NCBI GenBank assembly: GCA_046351395.1
Contig: JAXLYP010000005.1
Span: forward strand, 62,001 to 126,000
Reading direction: 5' to 3'
Length of the DNA stretch: 64,000 nucleotides
Origin: CAYYKK01 sp046351395
Lineage (GTDB): Bacteria > Myxococcota_A > Polyangia > Polyangiales > Polyangiaceae
Part shown: positions 56,185-64,000 of the stretch, piece after piece
Layout of the letters: each line of letters begins with the position of its first letter
Position numbering within the stretch: position 1 is the first letter of the stretch
The notes under the pieces: model-generated
The model's database searches: none
What the model was told of the DNA's origin: nothing
What the model saw: only the letters and a program-made list of their open reading frames with translations
Program-made: the position numbers and the translations under genes

Positions 56185-57591
56185 TCAGGCGTCGTAATAG
56201 AGGTAGAACTCGTGCGGGACCGGCCGCAGCCGGACCGCGTCCACCTCGCGCTCGCGCTTGTAGTCGATCCACGTGCGGAGCAGGTCCCGCGTGAACACGT
56301 CCCCCCGGAGGAGGAAGTCCTGGTCCTTCTCGAGGTGCTCGAGGGACTCGTCCAGGCTCCCCGGCATGTGCGGCACGTCCTTCAGCTCCTCGGGGGACAG
56401 CGAGTAAATGTCCTTGTCGAGGGGATCTCCCGGGTCGATGCGGTTCATCACCCCGTCGAGGCCGGCCATCATCATCGCCGCGAACGCGAGGTACGGGTTG
56501 CACGTCGCGTCCGGGAACCGGACCTCGATGCGCCGAGCCTTCGCGGAGTTGCCCGCCACGACCGGGATGCGGATCGACGCGGAGCGGTTCCGGCTCGAGT
56601 ACGCGAGGTTCACGGGCGCCTCGTACCCGGGGACGAGCCGGCGGTAGCTGTTCGTCGTCGGGTTCGTGAGGGCGGCGAGCGCCTTCGCGTGCTTCAGGAT
56701 GCCGCCGATGTAGTGCAGGCCGAGTTCGCTCATGCCCGCGTACCCGTCACCCGCGAAGAGCGGCTTGCCTTCCTTCCAGAACGACTGGTGACAGTGCATG
56801 CCGCTCCCGTTGTCCCCGTAGACGGGCTTCGGCATGAACGTCGCGCTCTTGCCGTGCTTCTTGCAGACGTTCTTCACGCAGTATTTGAACCAGAGGAGGT
56901 CGTCCGCCATCTTCGTGAGGGTCGAGAACCGGATGCCGATCTCGTTCTGCCCGGACGCGGCGACCTCGTGGTGGCCGACCTCGACCGTGAGGCCCGTCGA
57001 CGTGAGCGTCGACATGATGTCCTGACGGAGATCGCCGTGCGTGTCGCTCGGCGGCACGGGGAAGTAGCCCTCCTTCGGGCGGATCCGGTGGCCGAGGCCC
57101 GGCTTGCCGCTGTTCCAGTGCGCCTCCTCGCTGTCGATCTCGTAGAACGAGCCCTTCGACCCGCTCTCGTACCGCACGTTGTCGAACACGAAGAACTCCG
57201 CCTCCGGGCCGAAGAACGTCGTGTCGGCGATGCCCGTCGACCGGAGGTGGGCCTCCGCCTTCTGCGCGATGTAGCGAGGATCCCGGCCGTACGGCTGGCC
57301 CGTGATCGGATCGGTCACCTTGCAGATCATGCTGAGCGTGGGGCGCTGGTAGAACGGGTCGAGCTTCGCCGTGTCCGCGATGGGCGTGATCGCCATGTCG
57401 CTCGCGTTGATCGGCTGCCAGCCGCGCACGGAGGAGCCGTCGAAGCCGATGCCGTCCTCGAACAGCGCCTCGTCGAGGCGCGCCACCGGGATGGTGGTGT
57501 GCTGCCAAATCCCGGGCAAATCGACGAACTTCAGGTCGATGTACTCGACGCCGTTCTTCTTCGCGAACTCGATGACCTCTGTCGGTTTCAT
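56185..57591 (-). CDS. glnA: Glutamine synthetase type I
   Basis: A 468-residue GSI-beta enzyme that makes glutamine from glutamate and ammonia. It has GFDGSSVRGW, FFGPEAEFFVFD, NGSGMHCHQS, NPTTNSYRRLVPGYEAP and the NRSASIRIP segment. The Tyr in KDIYSLSPEE matches the adenylylation site, so GlnE-type control is likely. It is downstream of glnB on the same strand, 73 bp away, a usual nitrogen-control pair. Confidence 0.96.
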   Translation of the reverse strand: MKPTEVIEFAKKNGVEYIDLKFVDLPGIWQHTTIPVARLDEALFEDGIGFDGSSVRGWQPINASDMAITPIADTAKLDPFYQRPTLSMICKVTDPITGQPYGRDPRYIAQKAEAHLRSTGIADTTFFGPEAEFFVFDNVRYESGSKGSFYEIDSEEAHWNSGKPGLGHRIRPKEGYFPVPPSDTHGDLRQDIMSTLTSTGLTVEVGHHEVAASGQNEIGIRFSTLTKMADDLLWFKYCVKNVCKKHGKSATFMPKPVYGDNGSGMHCHQSFWKEGKPLFAGDGYAGMSELGLHYIGGILKHAKALAALTNPTTNSYRRLVPGYEAPVNLAYSSRNRSASIRIPVVAGNSAKARRIEVRFPDATCNPYLAFAAMMMAGLDGVMNRIDPGDPLDKDIYSLSPEELKDVPHMPGSLDESLEHLEKDQDFLLRGDVFTRDLLRTWIDYKREREVDAVRLRPVPHEFYLYYDA

Positions 57592-57664
57592 GGCTCCCTC
57601 GATCGTCCTCTCTTCGAGTCCGAGGCCAGGTCCATCGACCCGAGCTCGGACGAAACCCTCTGCA

Positions 57665-58003
57665 TCAGATGGCGTCTTCGCCGCGCTCGCCCGTTCGGAT
57701 CCGGATCACGTCGTCGATGGTCGAGACGAAGATCTTCCCGTCGCCGATCCGGCCCGTCTTCGCGCTCTTCTCGATGGCGTCGATCACGCTCTCGACCTGC
57801 GCGTCGGGGACGACGATCTCGATCTTCACCTTCGGGACGAAGTCCACGACGTAGGCGGATCCGCGGTAGACCTCTTTCTTGCCGCCGGTGCGGCCGAAGC
57901 CCTTCACCTCGGTCACGGTCATCCCCTGGATCGAGCACTCGCTCAACGCGTCCTTGACCTCGTCGAGCTTGAACGGCCGGATGATCGCCTCGATCTTTTT
58001 CAT
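57665..58003 (-). CDS. glnB: Nitrogen regulatory protein PII
   Basis: A protein of 112 residues. MKKIEAIIRPFKLDEVKDAL starts at the ATG 58001-58003; the GTG one codon earlier is an alternative. The T-loop has GFGRTGGKKEVYRGSAYVVDF with the uridylylation Tyr, and the C-terminal GRIGDGKIFV is standard. It senses 2-oxoglutarate, ATP/ADP and controls GlnA. No clear ribosome binding site or sigma-54 promoter is seen. Confidence 0.95.
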   Translation of the reverse strand: MKKIEAIIRPFKLDEVKDALSECSIQGMTVTEVKGFGRTGGKKEVYRGSAYVVDFVPKVKIEIVVPDAQVESVIDAIEKSAKTGRIGDGKIFVSTIDDVIRIRTGERGEDAI

Positions 58004-58230
58004 CACCGGGGGAGGTTCTAGCGCACCGATGTTTCGGCCAGGTTTCGCTCCGCGCGCTCGCGCGCCACGCGCGCGTGGCCTCCGTCGCCCGCACCGCGCA
58101 CGGGTTTCGCCTCGAAACGGGGAGGCCGTTTCCGCTTCCGGAGCGGCAAGCCTGCGCGCCGGACGCTCGGCAATTGTCGTGGGGCGCGGGACCGCTTAGT
58201 CTCCGGCTCGCTTCCGCCCCGACCATTCCT

Positions 58231-58260
58231 CGGAGGAAACCGCGGCGGAAGGGAGCGCCG
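58231..58260. repeat. Dispersed copy of the 5.8-kb tandem repeat unit
   Basis: CGGAGGA, two extra bases, then ACCGCGGCGGAAGGGAGCGCCG. The last 22 bases match 5910-5931 exactly. It lies 36 bp upstream of a kinase start, in a non-coding stretch. Confidence 0.65.
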
Positions 58261-58296
58261 TTCGACGCGCTCACTGGACAAGCGGCGACACCCCTG

Positions 58297-60969
58297 ATGG
58301 CGACCACCAACAAGGCGAAACTACCTGTCGGCTTCGTCATCGCCGGGAAATACCGCATCACCGGCGAGCTGGGACGCGGCGGGATGGCCGCTGTCTACGA
58401 GGCCGAGAACGTCGACATCGGCAAGCGCGTCGCCATCAAGATCCTCGCCCAGGAGCTCATCTCGTCGACCGTCGTCGTCGAGCGCTTCCTCCGCGAGGCG
58501 CGCGCGGTCGCCGCCATCCGAAGCCCCTACATCTGCGACGTCTACGACTCCGGCAAGCTCGAGGACGGGCGGCCGTTCCTCGTGCTCGAGCTGCTCGAGG
58601 GCGAGTCCCTGTACGAGCAGATGATCCGCGTCGGTCAGATCGACGTGTCGACGACGGTCACGATCATCAACCAGACGTGCAAGGGCCTCGTGAAGGCGCA
58701 CTCCGCGGGCATCGTCCACCGCGATCTCAAGCCCGAGAACATCTTCGTCACGAAGGACGAGGAGGGCCGAATCCTCGCGAAGATCCTCGATTTCGGGCTC
58801 GCCAAGTTCTACTCGTCCATGGAGACGGGGAACGCGGGGCAAGCGCGCCTCACGCGCGAGGGCGCGGTGTTCGGCACGCCCGCGTACATGAGCCCGGAGC
58901 AAGTGCGCGGGCAGGGCGCCGTCGACTCGCGCGCGGATCTCTGGGCGCTCGCGTGCATCGCGTACGAGTCCCTCACGGGGCGCACCGTGTGGAACACGGA
59001 GCAGGGCGTCGCGATGACCTTCGCGCAGATCGCGAACGCCCCCCTCCCGGACGCGTACGCGCTCCGCCCGGATCTACCGGAGGGGTTCCGTGCGTGGTTC
59101 ACCAAGGCCCTGGATCGCAACATCGACAAGCGGTTCCAGACGCCCAAGGAGTTCGCCGACGAGCTCCTCCGCGCGATGAGCATGGCGCAGCTCTCCGCGA
59201 CGAGCTTCGATACCGAAGACGAGGGCGGCCCCGCGAGCGCGCGGGCGTCCACGCAGCAAGCGACGGGGCAACACCTTCAGACGCTCGACGCGCCGTTCGA
59301 GTCGAACCCCGCGCTCGCGGCGCGCACGAGCCGCGCGAAGTTCGCCGCGCCGGGCGCGATCCCCTCCGCGCCGACCGTCGAGCGGCCGACGGGGGATCAG
59401 GTCACGCTCGCCGATCCGGCCAAGCCCCAGGGCAAGGGCGCCGGGCGCGTCATCGCGGCCGTCGCGATCCTGGGCGTGGTCGCGGCCGGCGCATACGGCG
59501 GCTACCGCGCGCTCGTCCCGCCCACGTCGCCCACGGCGGTCACGAGCGCGCCCATCCCGGACGCGGGCGTGCCGGTCGCGAGCGCGTCGACCTCGGCGGA
59601 CCCCACGCCCTCCGCGACCCCGCCGTACACCCGGATCACGCTCCCCTTCGTCGCAGCCGTCTCGAAGGCGCAGGACGAGATCGCGAGCGGCGACCTCGGC
59701 GCCGCGGAGAAGACGCTGAAGGACGCGGCGCAGGCGAGCGGCCACCCGTTCCCGAAGAACATGCTCGCGCACGTCCAACGCGCGACGACGGGGCGGAGCG
59801 GCAAGTGCACGCTCACCGGGCTCGGCCGCCCACGCACGTACGACCTGCTCCAGGAGCGCGCCACGCAGCGCACGGCGACGCAGTCGGTGATCGCACGCGC
59901 GGGCGACGGATACCTCGTGGCCTGGCTCGAGGTGCTCGAGAACAAGCAGCAAGCGTTCGCCGTCGCGCTCGACTCCTCCCTCCGCCCGAAGTCCGAGCCG
60001 TTCTCGATCACACCCGAGGGCCAGGCGATCCTCCAGATCGACTTGCGCGCCGTGGGCGATCAGTTCCTCTTCACGTACTGGGAGTCCAAGGTCACCGACC
60101 AGGCGATCTACGCGCGGTACCTGCACCTCGACGGCTCGATGGCGTCGAAGGGCAACCTCATCTCGAAGCCGTCCACGAGCTCCCAAGTGTGGCCCTTCCC
60201 CGAGGCGCTCACCGTGCCCGGCAAGGGCCTCGCGATGGCGTACGTGGGCAACTCGGACCGGACCGAGGAGCTCTTCCTGCAGTTCCTGAAGGACGATCTC
60301 AGCCTCGACGGCGACCGCATCCGCCTCACCGCGCTCCGCCCCGGAGCCGGATCGAAGACGAAGGTCGGCGCGTTCGACGGGGCGGTCACGTCCGAGGGGG
60401 CGCAGTTCTTCGTGCGCGTGGATCGGGACGCGGAGCGGCCCTTGAAGCGCATCTCGATCCCGATCGCCGGGCCCTGGGAGAGCATCCCCACGAAGGACCT
60501 CAAGGTGTCATCCCCCGACGCGTCCGTGGGGACGCTCGACACGGTGCTCGACAAGCGCGTCGGCGAGGTGAAGGCAGCCTGCGGCTCCACGGGCTGCTAC
60601 GTCGTCTGGGGGTCCGATCAGGGGGACGGCGTGGACACCGCGTTCTTCGAGAAAGGGGCGCAAATCTGGAACAAGCAGCTCGCCGCGCGCGGCCGGCACC
60701 CCGCGATCGCGACGAACGATGGCCCCGGCGCGCAGGCGATCTGGTTCGAGGGCGGCAAGCTCGTCACGACGCACCTCCTGCGCGACCCTCCCTCGGTCGT
60801 CGATCCGATCCCGATCGCGGCGAACAGCACAGCGTTCGCGCCCGCTCCGTCGATCGCGGGGGGGCAGAAGCCCGACGAGTGGTTGATCTCGTGGATCGAC
60901 CAAGAGGGCGCGCCCACGCCCGGGCAGCTCCGCGGCGAGGTCTACGTCGCGCGCATGGAGTGCAAATAG
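58297..60969 (+). CDS. Ser/Thr protein kinase with membrane helix and large external domain
   Basis: A protein of 890 residues from the ATG at 58297. The kinase domain is complete: GRGGMAAV, Lys48, HRDLKPEN (141-148), DFG (165-167) and YMSPEQ. A disordered linker leads to a membrane helix near 380-400. The remaining 480 residues are external and strand-rich with repeated W/Y-containing blades (YLVAWLEVLENKQQ, QFLFTYWESK, GCYVVWGSDQG), suggesting a propeller sensor. It is clustered with a GNAT, a PP2C phosphatase and a degenerate HtrA, perhaps a signalling unit. Confidence 0.85.
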   Translation: MATTNKAKLPVGFVIAGKYRITGELGRGGMAAVYEAENVDIGKRVAIKILAQELISSTVVVERFLREARAVAAIRSPYICDVYDSGKLEDGRPFLVLELLEGESLYEQMIRVGQIDVSTTVTIINQTCKGLVKAHSAGIVHRDLKPENIFVTKDEEGRILAKILDFGLAKFYSSMETGNAGQARLTREGAVFGTPAYMSPEQVRGQGAVDSRADLWALACIAYESLTGRTVWNTEQGVAMTFAQIANAPLPDAYALRPDLPEGFRAWFTKALDRNIDKRFQTPKEFADELLRAMSMAQLSATSFDTEDEGGPASARASTQQATGQHLQTLDAPFESNPALAARTSRAKFAAPGAIPSAPTVERPTGDQVTLADPAKPQGKGAGRVIAAVAILGVVAAGAYGGYRALVPPTSPTAVTSAPIPDAGVPVASASTSADPTPSATPPYTRITLPFVAAVSKAQDEIASGDLGAAEKTLKDAAQASGHPFPKNMLAHVQRATTGRSGKCTLTGLGRPRTYDLLQERATQRTATQSVIARAGDGYLVAWLEVLENKQQAFAVALDSSLRPKSEPFSITPEGQAILQIDLRAVGDQFLFTYWESKVTDQAIYARYLHLDGSMASKGNLISKPSTSSQVWPFPEALTVPGKGLAMAYVGNSDRTEELFLQFLKDDLSLDGDRIRLTALRPGAGSKTKVGAFDGAVTSEGAQFFVRVDRDAERPLKRISIPIAGPWESIPTKDLKVSSPDASVGTLDTVLDKRVGEVKAACGSTGCYVVWGSDQGDGVDTAFFEKGAQIWNKQLAARGRHPAIATNDGPGAQAIWFEGGKLVTTHLLRDPPSVVDPIPIAANSTAFAPAPSIAGGQKPDEWLISWIDQEGAPTPGQLRGEVYVARMECK

Positions 60970-60974
60970 GTTTC

Positions 60975-61580
60975 ATGCTCGTCATTCCAGCACGGGCGGA
61001 CGTGAGGGCGCGGCCCTGGGAGACCGAGCGCCTCTACTTCACGCCCGTCGAACCGATGGAGGCGCAAGACCTCTGGCCCGCGATCGATCGGTCGCGCGAG
61101 CTCCTGAAGCAGTGGCTCCCCTGGGTCGGCTTCACCGTCGACATGCAGACGACCATCCGCTTCGCGGACGCGTGCGCGCTCGACTGGGACCAGGGCAAGG
61201 CGGTGCGCTTCGCGATCCACGAGAAGTCGAGCCGAGCCCTGCTCGGCGTCGTCGGGCTCGAGAGCTGCGTGCACATCCACCGCGCCGTCGAGCTCGGGTA
61301 CTGGCTGCGCGCGGACGCGCAGAAGCGGGGCTTCATGAGCGAGTCGGTGCGCTTCGCGATCGACTTCTCCTTCCGGCACATGGGCGTCCACCGCATCCGC
61401 GTCGCCGCCGCGACCGACAACCACGCTTCGCTCAACGTCATCCAGCGCGCGGGCTTCCGGTTCGAGGGGATCGCGCGGCAGGCCGAGTGGTGCAACGACC
61501 GTTGGCTCGATCACGCCGTCTTCGCGATGCTCTCGACGGACTTCATCCAGCGCGAGCTCGGCCCGAACAGCACCCGCTGA
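60975..61580 (+). CDS. RimJ/RimL-type GNAT acetyltransferase
   Basis: A protein of 201 residues starting 5 bp after the kinase stop. TERLYFTPVEPMEA, AVELGYWLRADAQKRGFMSESV and RIRVAAATDNHASLNVIQRAGFRFEG are typical of RimJ/RimL-type N-acetyltransferases. Candidate targets are protein N-termini or a small molecule. The tight spacing suggests cotranscription with the kinase. Confidence 0.82.
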   Translation: MLVIPARADVRARPWETERLYFTPVEPMEAQDLWPAIDRSRELLKQWLPWVGFTVDMQTTIRFADACALDWDQGKAVRFAIHEKSSRALLGVVGLESCVHIHRAVELGYWLRADAQKRGFMSESVRFAIDFSFRHMGVHRIRVAAATDNHASLNVIQRAGFRFEGIARQAEWCNDRWLDHAVFAMLSTDFIQRELGPNSTR

Positions 61581-61644
61581 TCAGCGCTCGCTGATCGGCA
61601 CCGTCGTCACACGGCGCGATCAGGCCCGCGCCATCGATGCGGGC

Positions 61645-62427
61645 TTACTGCACCCAGCGGACGAGCACGCACGTGATGTTGTCGGGGCCGCCGTTCTCGT
61701 TCGCCTTCTCGATCAGCTTCGACGCGGCGGTCTTGATGTCGCTGTGCGTGCGGAGGACCTCGGCCATCTCGTCGTCCGAGACGGGGCCGCTCAGCCCGTC
61801 CGAGCAGAGGAGGTACGTGTCCCCGGCGGCCGGGAGCTCGAAGCGCGTGTCGACCTTCACCGTGTCCTTCATCCCGAGCGCGCGCACGATGACGTTCTTG
61901 TGCGGGAAGTTCGCGATCTCCTCCTCCGTGAGGCGCTTCATCTTGATGTAGTCGTTGAGGAGGGAGTGGTCGTCCGTGAGCATCTCGAGCTGCGTGTTGC
62001 GGAACCGGTAGACGCGGCTGTCGCCCACGTGGGCGACGTAGATGCCGTCGTTCGCCGTGAAGATGCCGACGAACGTCGTCCCCATGCCGCGCTTCTTCGA
62101 CTCGCGCTGCGCGGTCTCGTAGATGCGGAGGTTCGCGAGCTTGATGCCAGTGATGAGCCGGTTCTCCTCGTAGCCCTTCGTGCGGTCCATCTTGTAGGGC
62201 CACGTCCGCTCCGGATCGCTCTGCGTCGCCGCGAAGAACTCCTGGAGCGACTCCAGCGCCATCTTCGACGCGACCTCGCCCGCGGCGTGCCCCCCCATCC
62301 CGTCCGCGACCAGAAACAGGCCGTAGTCGGCCATGATCGCGAAGTTGTCCTCGTTGTGATTGCGCTTGCGGCCGACGTTCGTCTCGCCCGCAACTTCAAT
62401 ACGGAATGCCGCGTTGGGGTGGTGCAT
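61645..62427 (-). CDS. PP2C-family Ser/Thr phosphatase
   Basis: A protein of 260 residues with all PP2C motifs: RKRNHNEDNF, LFLVADGMGGHAAGE, YVAHVGDSRVYR, LLCSDGLSG and GGPDNITCVLV. The metal-binding Asp residues are kept. It would reverse phosphorylation by the nearby Hanks-type kinases. An insertion near 70-95 (TWPYKMDRTKG) is unremarkable. Cytoplasmic; no membrane segment. Confidence 0.92.
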   Translation of the reverse strand: MHHPNAAFRIEVAGETNVGRKRNHNEDNFAIMADYGLFLVADGMGGHAAGEVASKMALESLQEFFAATQSDPERTWPYKMDRTKGYEENRLITGIKLANLRIYETAQRESKKRGMGTTFVGIFTANDGIYVAHVGDSRVYRFRNTQLEMLTDDHSLLNDYIKMKRLTEEEIANFPHKNVIVRALGMKDTVKVDTRFELPAAGDTYLLCSDGLSGPVSDDEMAEVLRTHSDIKTAASKLIEKANENGGPDNITCVLVRWVQ

Positions 62428-62568
62428 GCCTCGCGTGAATGGTCGCGGGGTTCCCCTACGCGGTCAACTGCTCTACGACACGGCTCGCGGCCGAGGACCC
62501 CTGATCGAGGCTGATCGGATGCGCGCCCCCGCCCCTGCTCACGACCGCTCTGCCGGCTCCCGGGCGGG

Positions 62569-63777
62569 TCACATTGGATTGTTGAACGGGTCGACGAGCG
62601 GCTTCCCCGTCCCCTTCGCGGGGCTAGGGGTGGGGGTGGGCGCGACCCCACCGTTGCTCATCGCCGGTCCCCTCGAGTCCAGGGTCGCCGGCGTCGTGCT
62701 CGCGGTCGTCGTGGCGGTCGTGTCCGGGGGGGACCCGAGCGTCACCTCGACTTGCTTGTAGAGCTGCTCCTTCGTGAACAGCGTGAGCACCACCTTCTCG
62801 CCGATCGCGTGCTTCTTGATCGCCGCCGAGAGCTCTTCGGGCGACGTGACGGGCTCCCCCGCGACGCCGAGGATCATGTCCCCGTCCGACGAGTCACCGC
62901 GCAGCTTCGCCGTCGACGCGGGGCTGTTCTTCGCGACGGAGACGACGCGCACGCCGCGCGCGAACGTCCCTTGCTGGGCGACGCCCTGGATCCCGAGGAA
63001 CGGCTGGGGCGCGACCGCGTCCGCCGGGACGCCCTTCAGGAAGCTCTTGATCGCGGACACCGGCACGCCGAACGCCACCGGGATGCACGGTTTGTCGCCC
63101 TCTTGAGGGAGGCACCCGCGGCCGATGATCCCGACGACTTTTCCGTCCTCGTCGACGAGCGGGGTGCCCAGGTTCGTCGGGCTGATGCGGGAGCCGAGCT
63201 CGAGCGCGTTGTCGAGGTGCTGGTCGTCCCCACCGATGATCATCTTGTGCGACGAGATCTCCGTCGACGTGGGCGTGACGCTCTTCGAGGCCGCCGCGTA
63301 CGACGTGATCTTCGCGTTCTCGTGGATGGGGTCGCGCGACGAGGCGATGAGCCCCTCGGACCATTTGCCGCTCTGCGGGACGAGGAACGCGAGGTCCCAG
63401 CCGCGATCGTGATGCCCGAGCTTCAGCTTGACCGTCGTGCCGTCCGCGTAACGCGCCTCGAGATCGTTCCCCGAGCCGAGCGGAGAGAGCGCCGAGAGGA
63501 TGCGCCCGTCTCCCGCGAGCACCGCCCCGAGCCCGACGGTCGTGCCCGCGCGCGTGATGACCACCACGCCCCGCGCCGCCTTCACCTCCGGCGGATCTTC
63601 CTTCGGTGCATCGACCTTCGCGTCCTTCGGCGGCGTCTTCGCCGGCGCATCGGCGAGCGCGGTCCCGGAGAGGGTGGCCACCCCGAGCAGCGCCAGGAGA
63701 CCGAGTCCGTAACCAAAACGTCGGACGCGGTGTGGACGGTCGTTCACAGGGCGAGAGGCGGCGCGATCACGGTCCAT
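62569..63777 (-). CDS. HtrA/DegP-like PDZ protein lacking the catalytic residues
   Basis: A protein of 402 residues from the ATG at 63775-63777, with GGAG 7 nt upstream. A signal peptide or anchor (about 20-45) precedes a trypsin-like domain and one PDZ domain (about 275-365). The HtrA His (usually in TNNHV) is replaced in ILSALSPL. The GNSGGP loop is TNLGTP, so the Ser is Leu. Only the Asp in DRGWDLAF remains. It should therefore bind, not cut, peptides. The tail is Pro/Thr-rich. Confidence 0.75.
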   Translation of the reverse strand: MDRDRAASRPVNDRPHRVRRFGYGLGLLALLGVATLSGTALADAPAKTPPKDAKVDAPKEDPPEVKAARGVVVITRAGTTVGLGAVLAGDGRILSALSPLGSGNDLEARYADGTTVKLKLGHHDRGWDLAFLVPQSGKWSEGLIASSRDPIHENAKITSYAAASKSVTPTSTEISSHKMIIGGDDQHLDNALELGSRISPTNLGTPLVDEDGKVVGIIGRGCLPQEGDKPCIPVAFGVPVSAIKSFLKGVPADAVAPQPFLGIQGVAQQGTFARGVRVVSVAKNSPASTAKLRGDSSDGDMILGVAGEPVTSPEELSAAIKKHAIGEKVVLTLFTKEQLYKQVEVTLGSPPDTTATTTASTTPATLDSRGPAMSNGGVAPTPTPSPAKGTGKPLVDPFNNPM

Positions 63778-63937
63778 GAGGTTGCTCCAACTCCGAGCCG
63801 ACAGGCTGTCCGATAGGTTGTCGGGGTTCGACGTCAGGTGCAAGGCACGCGCCCAACTTCGCGTTCCTTTCGGGCCGGAGAGACGCGCGCGGAGGTTTCT
63901 CGCCGTTCCCGGTCACGAACGACCCGGATGGGGTCAC

Positions 63938-64000
63938 ATGCCGAGAGAAGAGGAGAAGATGGTCAAAGCGCTCGCGCGGGTCGACACGAGCTCGGCCGAC
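63938..64000 (+). CDS. Possible start of a gene cut by the right edge
   Basis: ATG at 63938 opens a frame (MPREEEKMVKALARVDTSSAD) still open at the edge. A second ATG at 63959 has AGGAG 3 nt upstream. Only 21 codons are visible, so it is weak. Confidence 0.3.
   Translation, partial: MPREEEKMVKALARVDTSSAD

Noticed and set aside
58004..58296. Sigma-54 promoter for glnB
   Set aside because: The best GG...GC pair has spacing one base too long and no TTGCA/TGGCAC match.

Overview
The window is a dense, very GC-rich stretch of bacterial chromosome with about 50 genes on both strands. Its content points to a myxobacterium (Myxococcota, Polyangiales-like), by inference rather than from a marker gene. 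The signs are three Hanks-type Ser/Thr kinases plus a PP2C phosphatase, a sigma-54 enhancer-binding protein, many short-linker lipoproteins, a stand-alone PilZ protein, a DUF2169/pentapeptide protein and a lone TssM. I see no tRNA, rRNA, CRISPR array, insertion sequence, integrase or attachment site. Left end (1-6 kb): a truncated lipoprotein, then a one-subunit ABC exporter divergent from a lasso-peptide B2-like (transglutaminase-fold) protein, then TssM/IcmF. A 48-bp tandem repeat follows tssM. From 11.5 kb back to 6 kb runs a minus-strand series: a 40-residue basic protein, acyl-CoA carboxylase beta subunit, a Cys-rich lipoprotein, alanine racemase, a vWA protein and RimI. From 12.06 to 17.68 kb is a tight plus-strand operon: RNase E/G, PilZ, riboflavin synthase, a RibBA-like protein, lumazine synthase and NusB. 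It links RNA processing and antitermination to riboflavin synthesis. 17.7-37.4 kb: MutS2; a sigma-54 activator whose FHA 5' end is broken; a PhnD-like binding protein broken by several frameshifts; lipoproteins; a three-gene minus-strand operon; a methyltransferase-like/coiled-coil protein translationally coupled to a giant TPR-transglutaminase-fold lipoprotein; and a sigma-70 factor. 38.2-54.9 kb: PheS without PheT, a CorA-like protein, a kinase with a beta-rich tail, a c-type cytochrome lipoprotein, a GH84 O-GlcNAcase-like enzyme, the DUF2169-pentapeptide protein, a frameshifted DUF2330 protein, an M19 dipeptidase, a PHP-domain lipoprotein and a CPBP-like membrane protein. 55-64 kb: kinase, glnB-glnA, kinase, GNAT acetyltransferase, PP2C phosphatase and a degenerate HtrA. 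Two themes stand out. First, several proteins keep an enzyme fold but have lost the catalytic or signature residues: the GTP cyclohydrolase II half of RibBA, a peptidase-MA-like protein, a transglutaminase-like domain, an HtrA-like protease and a CorA-like protein. Second, three genes carry frame lesions. Two of them lie within about 480 bp around 22.9-23.4 kb, and the third sits at a G-run at 49.58 kb, so local sequence error must be excluded before calling them decayed. The best candidates for a little-described system are the B2-like protein with its exporter and the DUF2169-linker-pentapeptide protein with its coupled membrane partner.
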